A DNA stretch of 7,303 nt from Desulfobacterales bacterium. GTDB lineage: Bacteria > Desulfobacterota > Desulfobacteria > Desulfobacterales > Desulfobacteraceae. Shown piece by piece: positions 1-6,059 of this stretch; the stretch's first letter is position 1, and the number at the start of each line of letters is the position of its first letter. The notes under the pieces were generated by a model. That model searched no databases, was not told the origin of the DNA, and saw only the letters and a program-made list of their open reading frames with translations. The translations under genes were made by a program, and so were the position numbers. The stretch is from the NCBI GenBank assembly GCA_022361315.1, contig JAKSBB010000656.1, positions 1 through 7,303 of the forward strand, written 5' to 3'.

Positions 1-1089
1 GCCCATGATTTTAATAATATCCTGGGTGGCATCATGGGAAATGCAGAGTTCTCACTGATTGACTGCAAGGATCCGGAGATCAGGGACGCCCTGAAGATTA
101 TTCTGGACCAGACCCTGAGGGGGAAGAATCTCACCAAAAACCTGGTGGCCTTTGCCCGGGACCAGGAGCCCAAAGAAGAGTTCTTCAGCCTTAACGAAAA
201 GATCGACCTGGTGCTCAGTTTGATGAAAAAAGAGCTGGAACGGGTCCGGGTGGTAAAGCGATTCGGGAGCGGCCTGCCGGAATTGCTTGCCGATCCCGGG
301 ATGATTGAGCACGCATTGGTCAACCTGATCCAGAATTCCGTCCACGCCATGAGCAAGAAGGCCAACCCGGAACTGAGAATTTCCACGGCCCACTCCGTAA
401 ACTGCCTGGTGATTGAAATTCAGGACAACGGTTGTGGTATTCCCGAGCAGTATCATGACAGGATATATATCCCCTCGTTCACCCTAAAGGGAAGTAAGGA
501 TATCCGCAGCAGCTATGAAGCGGGGATCCGGGGGACCGGCTACGGGATGTCCAACGTCAGAAAGTACGTACAGAAACACAGGGGAGGTATTGCCTTTACC
601 TCCAAAGAAGGGGAGGGTACCACCTTTGTTATTTCCATCCCCCTGGTGAACAAGGAATTGACCCGGCGGGAAAAACGCCGCATGGCCAGAAAACAGGTGA
701 TTCAGGGTAAAAAGATCCTCATCGTGGAAGATGAAGAGGCCATCTCCGGCGTTCAGCGCAAGATCCTGAGCCAGCCGCCCTTTAACCATGAGGTGGTGGT
801 GGCGGCCAGGGGGCAGGAGGCTGTTGAGGCCTTTGACAGGGAAGATTTTGACCTGGTCAGCCTGGATTATATTCTGCCGGGCCGCCTGAACGGTATGGAT
901 GTCTATAATCATATCCGGCGGAAGGATACCCGGGTGCCGGTGATCTTTTTATCCGGAAACATTGCCTTTCTGGAATCCATGAAAGACCTCAAGGCCAACG
1001 ATGCCAGGACCGATCATCTGGCCAAGCCCTGCGAGAATATCGTGTTTGCGGATACGGTGAATGAGTGGCTTTACCATTTATTTGCCTGA
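1..1089 (+). CDS. Hybrid sensor histidine kinase/response regulator, 3' part (5' end outside window)
   Basis: This is the C-terminal 362 residues of a cytoplasmic signalling kinase. The frame is open from base 1, and the window begins inside the H-box: residues 1-6 read AHDFNN, with the phospho-acceptor His at residue 2. The ATG at base 34 lies inside this helix and is not the start. A HATPase_c domain follows, with N-box Asn108/Asn112, G1 box DNGCGIP (142-148), G2 box GTGYG (178-182) and a Gly-rich GEGTT near 204. A basic linker (about 219-231) leads to a receiver domain at about 237-358: acidic pair Glu243/Asp244, phospho-acceptor Asp289, Ser318 and Lys342 of LAKP. All catalytic residues seen are intact, so kinase and receiver should both work. 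The sensor region (PAS, transmembrane or other) and the signal lie off the window. It converges with the MBL gene and has no visible partner regulator here. Confidence 0.93.
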   Translation, partial: AHDFNNILGGIMGNAEFSLIDCKDPEIRDALKIILDQTLRGKNLTKNLVAFARDQEPKEEFFSLNEKIDLVLSLMKKELERVRVVKRFGSGLPELLADPGMIEHALVNLIQNSVHAMSKKANPELRISTAHSVNCLVIEIQDNGCGIPEQYHDRIYIPSFTLKGSKDIRSSYEAGIRGTGYGMSNVRKYVQKHRGGIAFTSKEGEGTTFVISIPLVNKELTRREKRRMARKQVIQGKKILIVEDEEAISGVQRKILSQPPFNHEVVVAARGQEAVEAFDREDFDLVSLDYILPGRLNGMDVYNHIRRKDTRVPVIFLSGNIAFLESMKDLKANDARTDHLAKPCENIVFADTVNEWLYHLFA

Positions 1090-1143
1090 AACACTGTCAT
1101 CTTCCGGGACCAACCGGACCGCAAACGGATTTAAAGCTTCTCC

Positions 1144-2055
1144 CTACATCTCTCTGGTCCGTTTCATTAGCAATCGGGTGCACCCCATGATGTTGTCGGG
1201 GGTATACAGGGTGAACTCATCCCGGTAAGATTTTTCGTACATCTCTTTTAGGAGGGTGTCATCCGGCCGATCCCCGGCCTCTATTCTCCGGATGACATCA
1301 AGGGTGACGGCGCGGGATTCCCGGATGGCCCGTGAAACATTCTCTTCGCCTGTGACCGGTCCCTGGTGGGCCGGGGCCAGGCAGACCGGTTTTAATCCTT
1401 CAATCATATCAATGGTATCCAGGTAATCCCGGGCCCCGGTAAAAAACAAGGGCCAGAACCCCCGTTCCGGATAGTGAAACCCCATGGAGTCCGAGCAGAA
1501 TACGGCCCTGTCCACAGGCACCCAGGCGATCAGATTGCCTGGGGAATGCCCCCGGACAGGCATCAGTTCAACACAGATGCCGCCCCCGAGATCCAGCCCG
1601 GTATTCTTCTCAATGATCATGGCGTCTGTTAAATCGGGGCTTTCCGTCAACGGCGGACGTGCCGGGGCCAGGCCACGGCGTTTCAATTCGTCGGACATGT
1701 AACGGTCTTCGTTTACCAGGGCCGCTCCGGCCTTGGGGTGGGCGGCGAATTCCGGGGCGCCGCTGCCGCAGACCACCCGGGCGTTGGGATACCGTTCTGC
1801 CAGGGCCGGCAACCCCGTGAGGTGATCGGCATGGGGGTGGCTGACCACGATATAGTCCGGTGCGATGCCAAGGGCCTCCAGCTGGGAGATGGCAGTATCC
1901 GCCATACCCGAGACCCCGGTTTCAAACAACAGGCTTTTATCCTGCCCTGTCACCAGGAACAGGTTGAAGTAGTAGTTGCCCACGACCCGTATCCGGGGGG
2001 AGATGTCAAGGGGGAAGCGGTCCAGTTGGAATCGTTCCTGGGGGATCGGTGTCAT
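1144..2055 (-). CDS. Metallo-beta-lactamase-fold hydrolase
   Basis: This is a 303-residue MBL-fold protein. It carries the HxHxDH motif as HPHADH (His73, His75, Asp77, His78), then His170 in RGHSPGN, Asp189 in CSDS and His230 in PAHQG. A full binuclear metal site is therefore present. Glyoxalase II, lactonase and related thioester or phosphodiester hydrolases share this fold; the substrate cannot be read from the sequence. Between the first and second metal motifs lies a long insertion (about residues 95-160), and the last 70 residues are mostly helical, as in larger family members. No signal peptide is seen, so it is probably cytoplasmic. An in-frame GTG six bases upstream overlaps the Shine-Dalgarno sequence, so I chose the ATG at 2055. 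It begins 19 nt after the sulfite reductase stop on the same strand and is probably co-transcribed with it. A role in sulfur metabolism is only suggested by that context. Confidence 0.9.
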   Translation of the reverse strand: MTPIPQERFQLDRFPLDISPRIRVVGNYYFNLFLVTGQDKSLLFETGVSGMADTAISQLEALGIAPDYIVVSHPHADHLTGLPALAERYPNARVVCGSGAPEFAAHPKAGAALVNEDRYMSDELKRRGLAPARPPLTESPDLTDAMIIEKNTGLDLGGGICVELMPVRGHSPGNLIAWVPVDRAVFCSDSMGFHYPERGFWPLFFTGARDYLDTIDMIEGLKPVCLAPAHQGPVTGEENVSRAIRESRAVTLDVIRRIEAGDRPDDTLLKEMYEKSYRDEFTLYTPDNIMGCTRLLMKRTREM

Positions 2056-2060
2056 GGGCA

Positions 2061-2066
2061 CTCCTT
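2061..2066 (-). promoter_or_regulatory. Ribosome binding site of the MBL gene (decides the start)
   Basis: The minus strand reads AAGGAG, then TGCCC, then ATG. Spacing to the ATG at 2055 is 5 nt. The alternative GTG at 2061-2059 shares its first G with this Shine-Dalgarno sequence and so cannot be the start it serves. Confidence 0.8.
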
Positions 2067-2074
2067 GGTCTTGT

Positions 2075-2734
2075 TTAAGCGGTTACGGCTGCTTTGAAAG
2101 GATCAAGTCCGATGCGTTCGATGGTTTTTCCCAGCCGTTCGCCTTTCTTGGCGTTTTCCTTGTAACAGTCAATGATTTTTTCACAGGCGTCAATTACCTG
2201 GTCATCGTTGAGCTCTTTGATCACTTCCTGGGCAATCCGGGGCGTCATACCGACATTACCGCCGATAACAACGGTCCAGCCTTCGGGTAAACCGATGAGC
2301 CCGATGTCCCTGACCCAGGATTCGGAACAGCTCAGCTTGCAGCCGGAAACCGCCATTTTGAATTTCCCGGGAAGCTCCAGGGCGTGGTAGCGTTTGTCCA
2401 GTTCCATTCCGATGCCCAGGGCATCCTGCTTGCCAAGCTTGCAGAAGGTGGTGCCGGGGCAGGTGCGCACGGAACGTACACAAAGACCGACGGCTGCGCC
2501 TTTATCCAGGCTCAGATCTTCCCAGGCCCCGTCAATGTCCTCTTCTTTCAGGCCCACAATGGCCATACGGGTGGCACCGGTGATTTTGATGGCCTTGGCA
2601 TTGTACTTCTCAGATACATCAGCAATTTTTCTGAGCAGTTCAGGGGTGACCACACCGCAGGGAATGTGGGGGGCAATGGCATAGGTTTCATTATCGTTCT
2701 GGGGGATCGCCCCCTTTTCTCCGAGTTTCAGCAT
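2075..2734 (-). CDS. Small siroheme/4Fe-4S sulfite (nitrite) reductase, assimilatory type
   Basis: The 219-residue protein has the N-terminal ferredoxin-like half-domain of nitrite/sulfite reductases (about 1-70). A siroheme/4Fe-4S domain follows, with the cluster cysteines Cys92 and Cys98 (CPGTTFC, C-x5-C) and Cys132 and Cys136 (CKLSC, C-x3-C). The length and motif spacing match the low-molecular-weight assimilatory-type sulfite reductase known from Desulfovibrio vulgaris, which is about half the size of the Escherichia coli CysI hemoprotein. The family catalyses six-electron reduction of sulfite to sulfide in vitro, in the cytoplasm; its in vivo role in sulfate reducers is poorly settled. 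No electron-donor subunit or siroheme synthesis gene is adjacent. A GGAG five bases before the ATG supports this start. It is the first gene of a probable two-gene unit with the MBL hydrolase. Confidence 0.9.
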   Translation of the reverse strand: MLKLGEKGAIPQNDNETYAIAPHIPCGVVTPELLRKIADVSEKYNAKAIKITGATRMAIVGLKEEDIDGAWEDLSLDKGAAVGLCVRSVRTCPGTTFCKLGKQDALGIGMELDKRYHALELPGKFKMAVSGCKLSCSESWVRDIGLIGLPEGWTVVIGGNVGMTPRIAQEVIKELNDDQVIDACEKIIDCYKENAKKGERLGKTIERIGLDPFKAAVTA

Positions 2735-2753
2735 ATTGTCTCCAAAGGATTTT

Positions 2754-2772
2754 GGTTAAGGTAAAAATAACC
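2754..2772. promoter_or_regulatory. Inverted repeat, possible operator over the predicted transcription start
   Basis: On the plus strand GGTTA (2754-2758) and TAACC (2768-2772) form a perfect 5-bp inverted repeat with a 9-nt, A-rich centre. It lies just downstream of the predicted -10 box and spans the predicted start near 2767, where a dimeric repressor could bind. Half-sites are short, so chance is a real alternative. Confidence 0.3.
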
Positions 2773-2773
2773 T

Positions 2774-2802
2774 AAACTAAAAGCAGATGGATGGATTGTC
2801 AA
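2774..2802 (-). promoter_or_regulatory. Predicted sigma-70 promoter of the sulfite reductase/MBL unit
   Basis: The -35 box TTGACA (2802-2797) is a perfect match. A 17-nt spacer separates it from a weaker -10 box, TAGTTT (2779-2774). The predicted start is near 2767, about 32 nt before the sulfite reductase ATG. The weak -10 box leaves room for activation or repression. Confidence 0.55.
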
Positions 2803-2832
2803 GTTTTGCCGGCGTTTGAGATAAGGGGCGGA

Positions 2833-3615
2833 TTATTGAAAATCTGAGGGGCTGGCAGTTGTTTCCGAAAGAAATTCCCGGATAATTGTATGGGTTTCCC
2901 CGGCGGTGACAAGCTGGTCCAGAGCCTTGCTCAGTTTCGGGTGAAGGCCTGCGTGTTTTGATTTTTTTGACAGGGCGATATGGGAGCTGCTTCCGGGATG
3001 GTAGAATGCCACCCGGTGAAACCGGTTCGTATACTTTTCCAGAACCAGATTATATTTAATTGAGGTCTCATAACCGATAAAGGCATCAATCCGGTTATTG
3101 TCCAGCATCATAAACAACTGCCGCTCCCAACCCACAGCGACCTTATTGAGATGGTCATCTTTGTCAAACCGGCTGAAATACATGGATCCCTTTGTTGTCC
3201 CTATTCTTAAACCGTTCAAATCTTCATAGGAGTCAATGCGTCGTCCCGATGTCTTTTTTACCCAGAAGGTGATTGGGTCGGTAACATAAGGTGGCAGAAG
3301 GTAGTGGGTGAAGATCTCACGCTCTGTATTTCTGCCAAAGCTTGTAAGCAGATCTAACTCTCCTTTTTTGAACATATCGATACACCGGGGCCAGGGGCAT
3401 TTGAAATATTCGATTTCAATGCCGGCATGTCGGGCCAGGGCATTCAGGATTCTGGCATCAATCCCGTCAATGGTGTTCCCGGATGTGATTTTCCACGGCG
3501 GCCACTGGCTGAACCCCACCCGCAGGCGCTCCGGATCGGCACCTGCCGTACCGGTATACCAGCTTACGGCAGCCACCAAAACAAAAAGAACCACATGTCT
3601 GAGCGTTATTTTCAT
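2833..3615 (-). CDS. Periplasmic solute-binding protein, family 3 (SBP_bac_3)
   Basis: This 260-residue protein has a Sec signal peptide: Lys2 and Arg6, a hydrophobic core at about 8-20, and cleavage probably after AGA at residue 26. The mature part starts with the typical family 3 strand (LRVGFSQWPPW). It continues through the D-x-L-T-S stretch near 88-92 and the hinge-region segments LRIGTTKGS (136-144) and IDAFIGYE (176-183). A Cys pair, Cys73 and Cys78 in CPWPRC, probably forms a disulfide in the periplasm. Family members bind polar amino acids or similar small solutes for ABC importers, or act as sensory ligand-binding proteins. No permease or ATPase gene is nearby, so transport is not shown. 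It starts 38 nt after the M23 peptidase stop and may share its transcript. The Shine-Dalgarno sequence before the ATG is weak (GGGA). No clear terminator follows. Confidence 0.87.
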   Translation of the reverse strand: MKITLRHVVLFVLVAAVSWYTGTAGADPERLRVGFSQWPPWKITSGNTIDGIDARILNALARHAGIEIEYFKCPWPRCIDMFKKGELDLLTSFGRNTEREIFTHYLLPPYVTDPITFWVKKTSGRRIDSYEDLNGLRIGTTKGSMYFSRFDKDDHLNKVAVGWERQLFMMLDNNRIDAFIGYETSIKYNLVLEKYTNRFHRVAFYHPGSSSHIALSKKSKHAGLHPKLSKALDQLVTAGETHTIIREFLSETTASPSDFQ

Positions 3616-3653
3616 ATTTTTCCCAGGCCTGCGTTCAGGTGATGTGTTTTAGA

Positions 3654-4889
3654 CTAAGGAATACCTGCATATTGAACTGATTCAGCCAAAAAATCAAGTC
3701 TGCCGGCCAGTTCGGAGGCGTTTGCCTGAAATGCGTCCAGCTCATCCCGGGAAACGGGATCTGCGGAAGGCAGGTTGGGGCCCAGAGGGTCCACCGGCCG
3801 TCCGTTCACCGTCATTCGGAAACAGAGATGGGGACCCGTAGCGTATCCGGTTTGCCCCACGAAACCGATGATTCTTCCCTGGGATACCTCGCTGCCCCGG
3901 GCAAGGCCCCGGGCAAACCCGCTCATATGAAAATACCGGGTTTTATAACCGCCGGCGTGGCGAAGGGTCACATGGTTGCCCATGGTGCGGCTGTACCCCA
4001 TGGCTGTGACCACCCCGTCTCCCACAGCCTTGATGGGTGTCCCTTCCGGGGCGGCATAATCCACTGCCGGATGGGGCCGAACCTCCTTGAGAACGGGGTG
4101 CATCCGTTTGAGATTAAAACCGGATGAAATCCGTGAATAGTCCAGGGGACTTTTGAGAAAGGCCTTGGCCAGGGAGCGCCCGTCTGCGTCATAATAGCCG
4201 CAACAGCCGTTTTCCCCCCGGTGCCAGAATGCCTGGTACGTTTCCCCCCGATTGTCAAACCGTGCCGCACGGATGTGGCCGTAACCGGAAAAGGCTTTTC
4301 GATGATACCGTTTTTCCACGAGGAGAGAGAACCGGTCACCGGGGCGGATGTCCCGGATAAAATCAATGTCCCAGGCAAATATGGCGGCAAGGCGTTGTGC
4401 CAGTTCTCCGGTTTCACCGGCCTTTAGGATTGCCCAATACAGGCTTGTGGTAATGGTGCCTGATACCAACTTCAATTCAAAGGTATGGGCAATGGGGGCC
4501 TTGGTGATGGAAAATCCGCCATCCTTTCTCTGGATCAACAGACGGCATTGGTTGGTGATATCGTATTCAAACCGGGTCATCAGACCGGATTCGGTGAATA
4601 TCCTGTATGGACGGCCCGGACGTATCCTCTCCAGGGAGAACACGGATCGGCTGTCCCGGTTGATGGCATATACGGATTTCAGGGGAAGGTAGGGATCAAG
4701 GATCTGGGAAATGGTCTCTCCAGACTTTACCACCCCTTCTTTTACGATCACATCGGGCACGGGGGGCTGTTGTATGCGTTGGAAGTCCGGAATTATTCCA
4801 GGGGCGAGAGACCCCATGACATTGGAAGCGGTGGGAAAGAGGCAAATGCAGGCCAGAGATATGACAGCAGGGATTTTCAAAGTGCGCAT
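3654..4889 (-). CDS. Secreted M23 peptidoglycan endopeptidase, MepM/Csd3-like, with a His-to-Cys change in the active site
   Basis: This 411-residue protein has an N-terminal hydrophobic signal or anchor (about 6-22). A LysM-like/OapA-type domain follows at about 48-100 (VVKSGETISQIL), then a Csd3/MepM-type middle domain (about 145-255). The LytM-type M23 domain covers about 262-370. Such enzymes cut peptide cross-links in peptidoglycan in the periplasm to allow wall growth or shaping. Active-site residues seen are His273 and Asp277 (HPAVD, usually HxGxD) and His321 in YFHMS. The final motif is HLC (His354, Cys356), where most members have HLH. The zinc ligand is thus His-to-Cys, a variant I recall in some M23 subclades (for example HVCYR in Bacteroidetes), so activity is plausible but not certain. 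A weakly helical tail (380-411) follows. An AAGGAG at 4906-4901, 11 nt before the ATG, supports the start. It is first in a probable pair with the solute-binding protein. Confidence 0.9.
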   Translation of the reverse strand: MRTLKIPAVISLACICLFPTASNVMGSLAPGIIPDFQRIQQPPVPDVIVKEGVVKSGETISQILDPYLPLKSVYAINRDSRSVFSLERIRPGRPYRIFTESGLMTRFEYDITNQCRLLIQRKDGGFSITKAPIAHTFELKLVSGTITTSLYWAILKAGETGELAQRLAAIFAWDIDFIRDIRPGDRFSLLVEKRYHRKAFSGYGHIRAARFDNRGETYQAFWHRGENGCCGYYDADGRSLAKAFLKSPLDYSRISSGFNLKRMHPVLKEVRPHPAVDYAAPEGTPIKAVGDGVVTAMGYSRTMGNHVTLRHAGGYKTRYFHMSGFARGLARGSEVSQGRIIGFVGQTGYATGPHLCFRMTVNGRPVDPLGPNLPSADPVSRDELDAFQANASELAGRLDFLAESVQYAGIP

Positions 4890-4956
4890 CCGTCGAAGAA
4901 CTCCTTAGCGTGAAAAAAGATACTCGTTTCAGATTCTGTATACCGGCACCTGAAAA

Positions 4957-4972
4957 TACAACTTTTATGCCA
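4957..4972 (-). promoter_or_regulatory. Possible sigma-54 promoter upstream of the M23 gene
   Basis: The minus strand reads TGGCA, six bases (TAAAAG), then TTGTA. The distance between the -24 GG and the -12 dinucleotide fits the sigma-54 consensus (TGGCAC-N5-TTGC). The -12 GC is GT here, which weakens the call. I found no better sigma-70 promoter in 4890-5039. The site lies 68 nt from the ATG. Confidence 0.28.
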
Positions 4973-5039
4973 CGGGCAGCCCTGTTCTCATATTCCGGAC
5001 CAACCGCCTGTTCTGATTTGCAATTTTGGAAAGGGAATT

Positions 5040-5061
5040 AAAAAGGGGCCATGATGGCCCC
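5040..5061 (-). terminator. Intrinsic terminator after the amphi-Trp gene
   Basis: The minus strand has GGGGCC, loop ATCAT, GGCCCC (5061-5045) followed directly by TTTTT (5044-5040). The GC-rich 6-bp stem, extendable by two A-T pairs into the loop, and the U-tract are typical. It lies 44 nt past the amphi-Trp stop and separates that gene from the M23 unit. Confidence 0.88.
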
Positions 5062-5105
5062 CCATGAGATGGTTATATGTGATGGGTGTGGCGGAATATC
5101 GTCAG

Positions 5106-5384
5106 TTAAGTGATCACCAGTGATGCCTTGGGTTTTTTGCTGTCCCCCAGTTTCCATTCAATTTCAACTTCAAGTTTCCGTTTGGTGGTTTTTTTGCCCA
5201 CTTCTTCCTCGGCCTTGATCTCCACCTCAACCCGATCCGGCACTTCAAGTCGCACTTCTTTGTCACCCCTGGCGAGGGTCACGGTACCTTTTTCCAATTT
5301 ATCCGCAATATTCCGCAGCAGTTGTACCGCGTCAAGGCGTGACATCTTCTCTTCATTTTTAAGGAGGACGGTTTCTTTTCCCAT
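5106..5384 (-). CDS. Amphi-Trp domain-containing protein (function unknown)
   Basis: This small, very charged 92-residue protein matches the amphi-Trp family. An N-terminal helix-forming part (about 14-33, RLDAVQLLRNIADKLEKG) is followed by a strand-rich part with LEVPDRVEVEIKAEEE (46-61). The characteristic alternating hydrophobic/acidic strand ending in a Trp (LEVEIEW, Trp77) comes near the C-terminus. The family is found in bacteria and archaea, and I know of no established function. There is no signal peptide or membrane segment, so it is probably cytoplasmic. AAAGGAG at 5398-5392, spaced 7 nt from the ATG, makes the start firm. It has its own predicted promoter in the 120-nt gap after the HD gene and ends at a strong terminator. 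It therefore looks like a single-gene unit that could be well expressed. Confidence 0.88.
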   Translation of the reverse strand: MGKETVLLKNEEKMSRLDAVQLLRNIADKLEKGTVTLARGDKEVRLEVPDRVEVEIKAEEEVGKKTTKRKLEVEIEWKLGDSKKPKASLVIT

Positions 5385-5448
5385 GGATAAACTCCTTTCT
5401 TATTCGGTTGATGATTGGGGATGGGATGCAATAATTTCAAACAGATAT

Positions 5449-5478
5449 CTTATATCATACCGTCCGGGATGTTATCAA
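5449..5478 (-). promoter_or_regulatory. Predicted sigma-70 promoter of the amphi-Trp gene
   Basis: The -35 box TTGATA (5478-5473, five of six matches) and the -10 box TATAAG (5454-5449, five of six) are separated by 18 nt. Transcription would start near 5442 and give a leader of about 57 nt before the ATG. The spacing and both boxes are good, and the flanks are AT-rich. Confidence 0.6.
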
Positions 5479-5491
5479 AAATTAAATCGGG

Positions 5492-5515
5492 TCAGCCCCG
5501 GCGATCAGCCCCGGC
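5492..5515. repeat. Tandem duplication at the HD gene stop codon
   Basis: The 11-bp sequence TCAGCCCCGGC occurs at 5492-5502 and again at 5505-5515, with a period of 13 bp. The copy at 5505-5515 holds the TGA stop of the HD gene; the other copy lies just past it. It looks like a small replication-slippage duplication. The copies are in direct, not inverted, orientation, so this is not a terminator hairpin. Confidence 0.75.
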
Positions 5516-6059
5516 ACAACCCCTGGATTTCCCGGTGATAGCCCAGATATCGTCGGGTGGTGATCTCATTTTTTCCGTATTTGGGAATTGTGGTCAGGAT
5601 CTCTTCAAACCGGGTTTCCGCTTCACTCTCCTGGTTGATTTCAACAATGTCTTCGGTGATGATATCCACCAGGCGGTCGGCATAGATGATAATTCTCTCC
5701 TCAAGACGGCCAAGGGTGTATTCCTTAACGGGTAGACCCAGTTCTACCGCCTCACCCGGAGTGAGGCCGCCGCGGATGTGTTTCTCCATGACACCGTTGA
5801 TTTCCGGGGGAAGTCCAAGCTCTGTGCCCAGTTCAGCCCCCAGCCTGCCGTGGTCAATGTCGTGGGTCTTTACCTTGCCCAAGTCGTGGAAGAGGGCCCC
5901 CCGCCCGACGAATTCCATGTCCACCGGAGTTGATACACGGCCGGCGATTTCAAGGGCTTTGCGGGCCACGGTGATGCTGTGTTCCAGGTCGTCCCCGGAC
6001 ATGCCCTGGCTGCGGAGCAGTTCGATATCCGAAGGGTGAATCTCATATGTGTTGGTCAT
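5505..6059 (-). CDS. HD-domain phosphohydrolase
   Basis: This 184-residue cytoplasmic protein consists mainly of one HD domain. Metal-binding residues are His27 (LEHSITVA), His58-Asp59 in ALFHDLGK, probably His70 and His94 (MEKHIRGG), and Asp128 in YADRLVD. These give the H...HD...H...D order of the superfamily, whose members hydrolyse phosphomonoesters or phosphodiesters of nucleotides. The size, the HDLGK form and the single domain resemble the short HDIG-type proteins found widely in archaea and anaerobic bacteria. It lacks the RelA/SpoT and HD-GYP signatures, so the substrate is unknown. AAAGGAG at 6073-6067, 7 nt before the ATG, fixes the start. This Shine-Dalgarno sequence lies inside the end of the MFS gene and the two genes overlap by 17 nt, so they are probably translationally coupled. 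Confidence 0.88.
   Translation of the reverse strand: MTNTYEIHPSDIELLRSQGMSGDDLEHSITVARKALEIAGRVSTPVDMEFVGRGALFHDLGKVKTHDIDHGRLGAELGTELGLPPEINGVMEKHIRGGLTPGEAVELGLPVKEYTLGRLEERIIIYADRLVDIITEDIVEINQESEAETRFEEILTTIPKYGKNEITTRRYLGYHREIQGLCRG

Noticed and set aside
484..912. A 142-codon open frame on the minus strand inside the kinase gene
   Set aside because: It is antisense to well-conserved HATPase and receiver motifs, has low-complexity, family-less composition, and reflects codon bias on the coding strand.
1123..1164. Inverted repeat AAACGGA/TCCGTTT between the convergent kinase and MBL genes, as a shared terminator
   Set aside because: The stem is 7 bp, the loop is about 28 nt, one arm lies inside the MBL coding end and no U-tract follows. 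I see no convincing terminator in this gap.
1738..2290. Plus-strand open frames opposite the MBL and sulfite reductase genes
   Set aside because: They overlap genes with intact catalytic motifs, have no ribosome binding site and resemble no family.
3624..3631. CAGGCCTG palindrome between the M23 and solute-binding genes
   Set aside because: It is only 8 bp with no loop or T-tract and is expected by chance in GC-rich DNA.
4485..4913. A 142-codon plus-strand frame opposite the M23 gene
   Set aside because: It is antisense to the signal peptide and LysM-like region of a real gene, with no recognisable domain.
5492..5515. GC-rich repeats after the HD gene, as a terminator
   Set aside because: The copies are direct repeats and do not form a stable hairpin with a U-tract.
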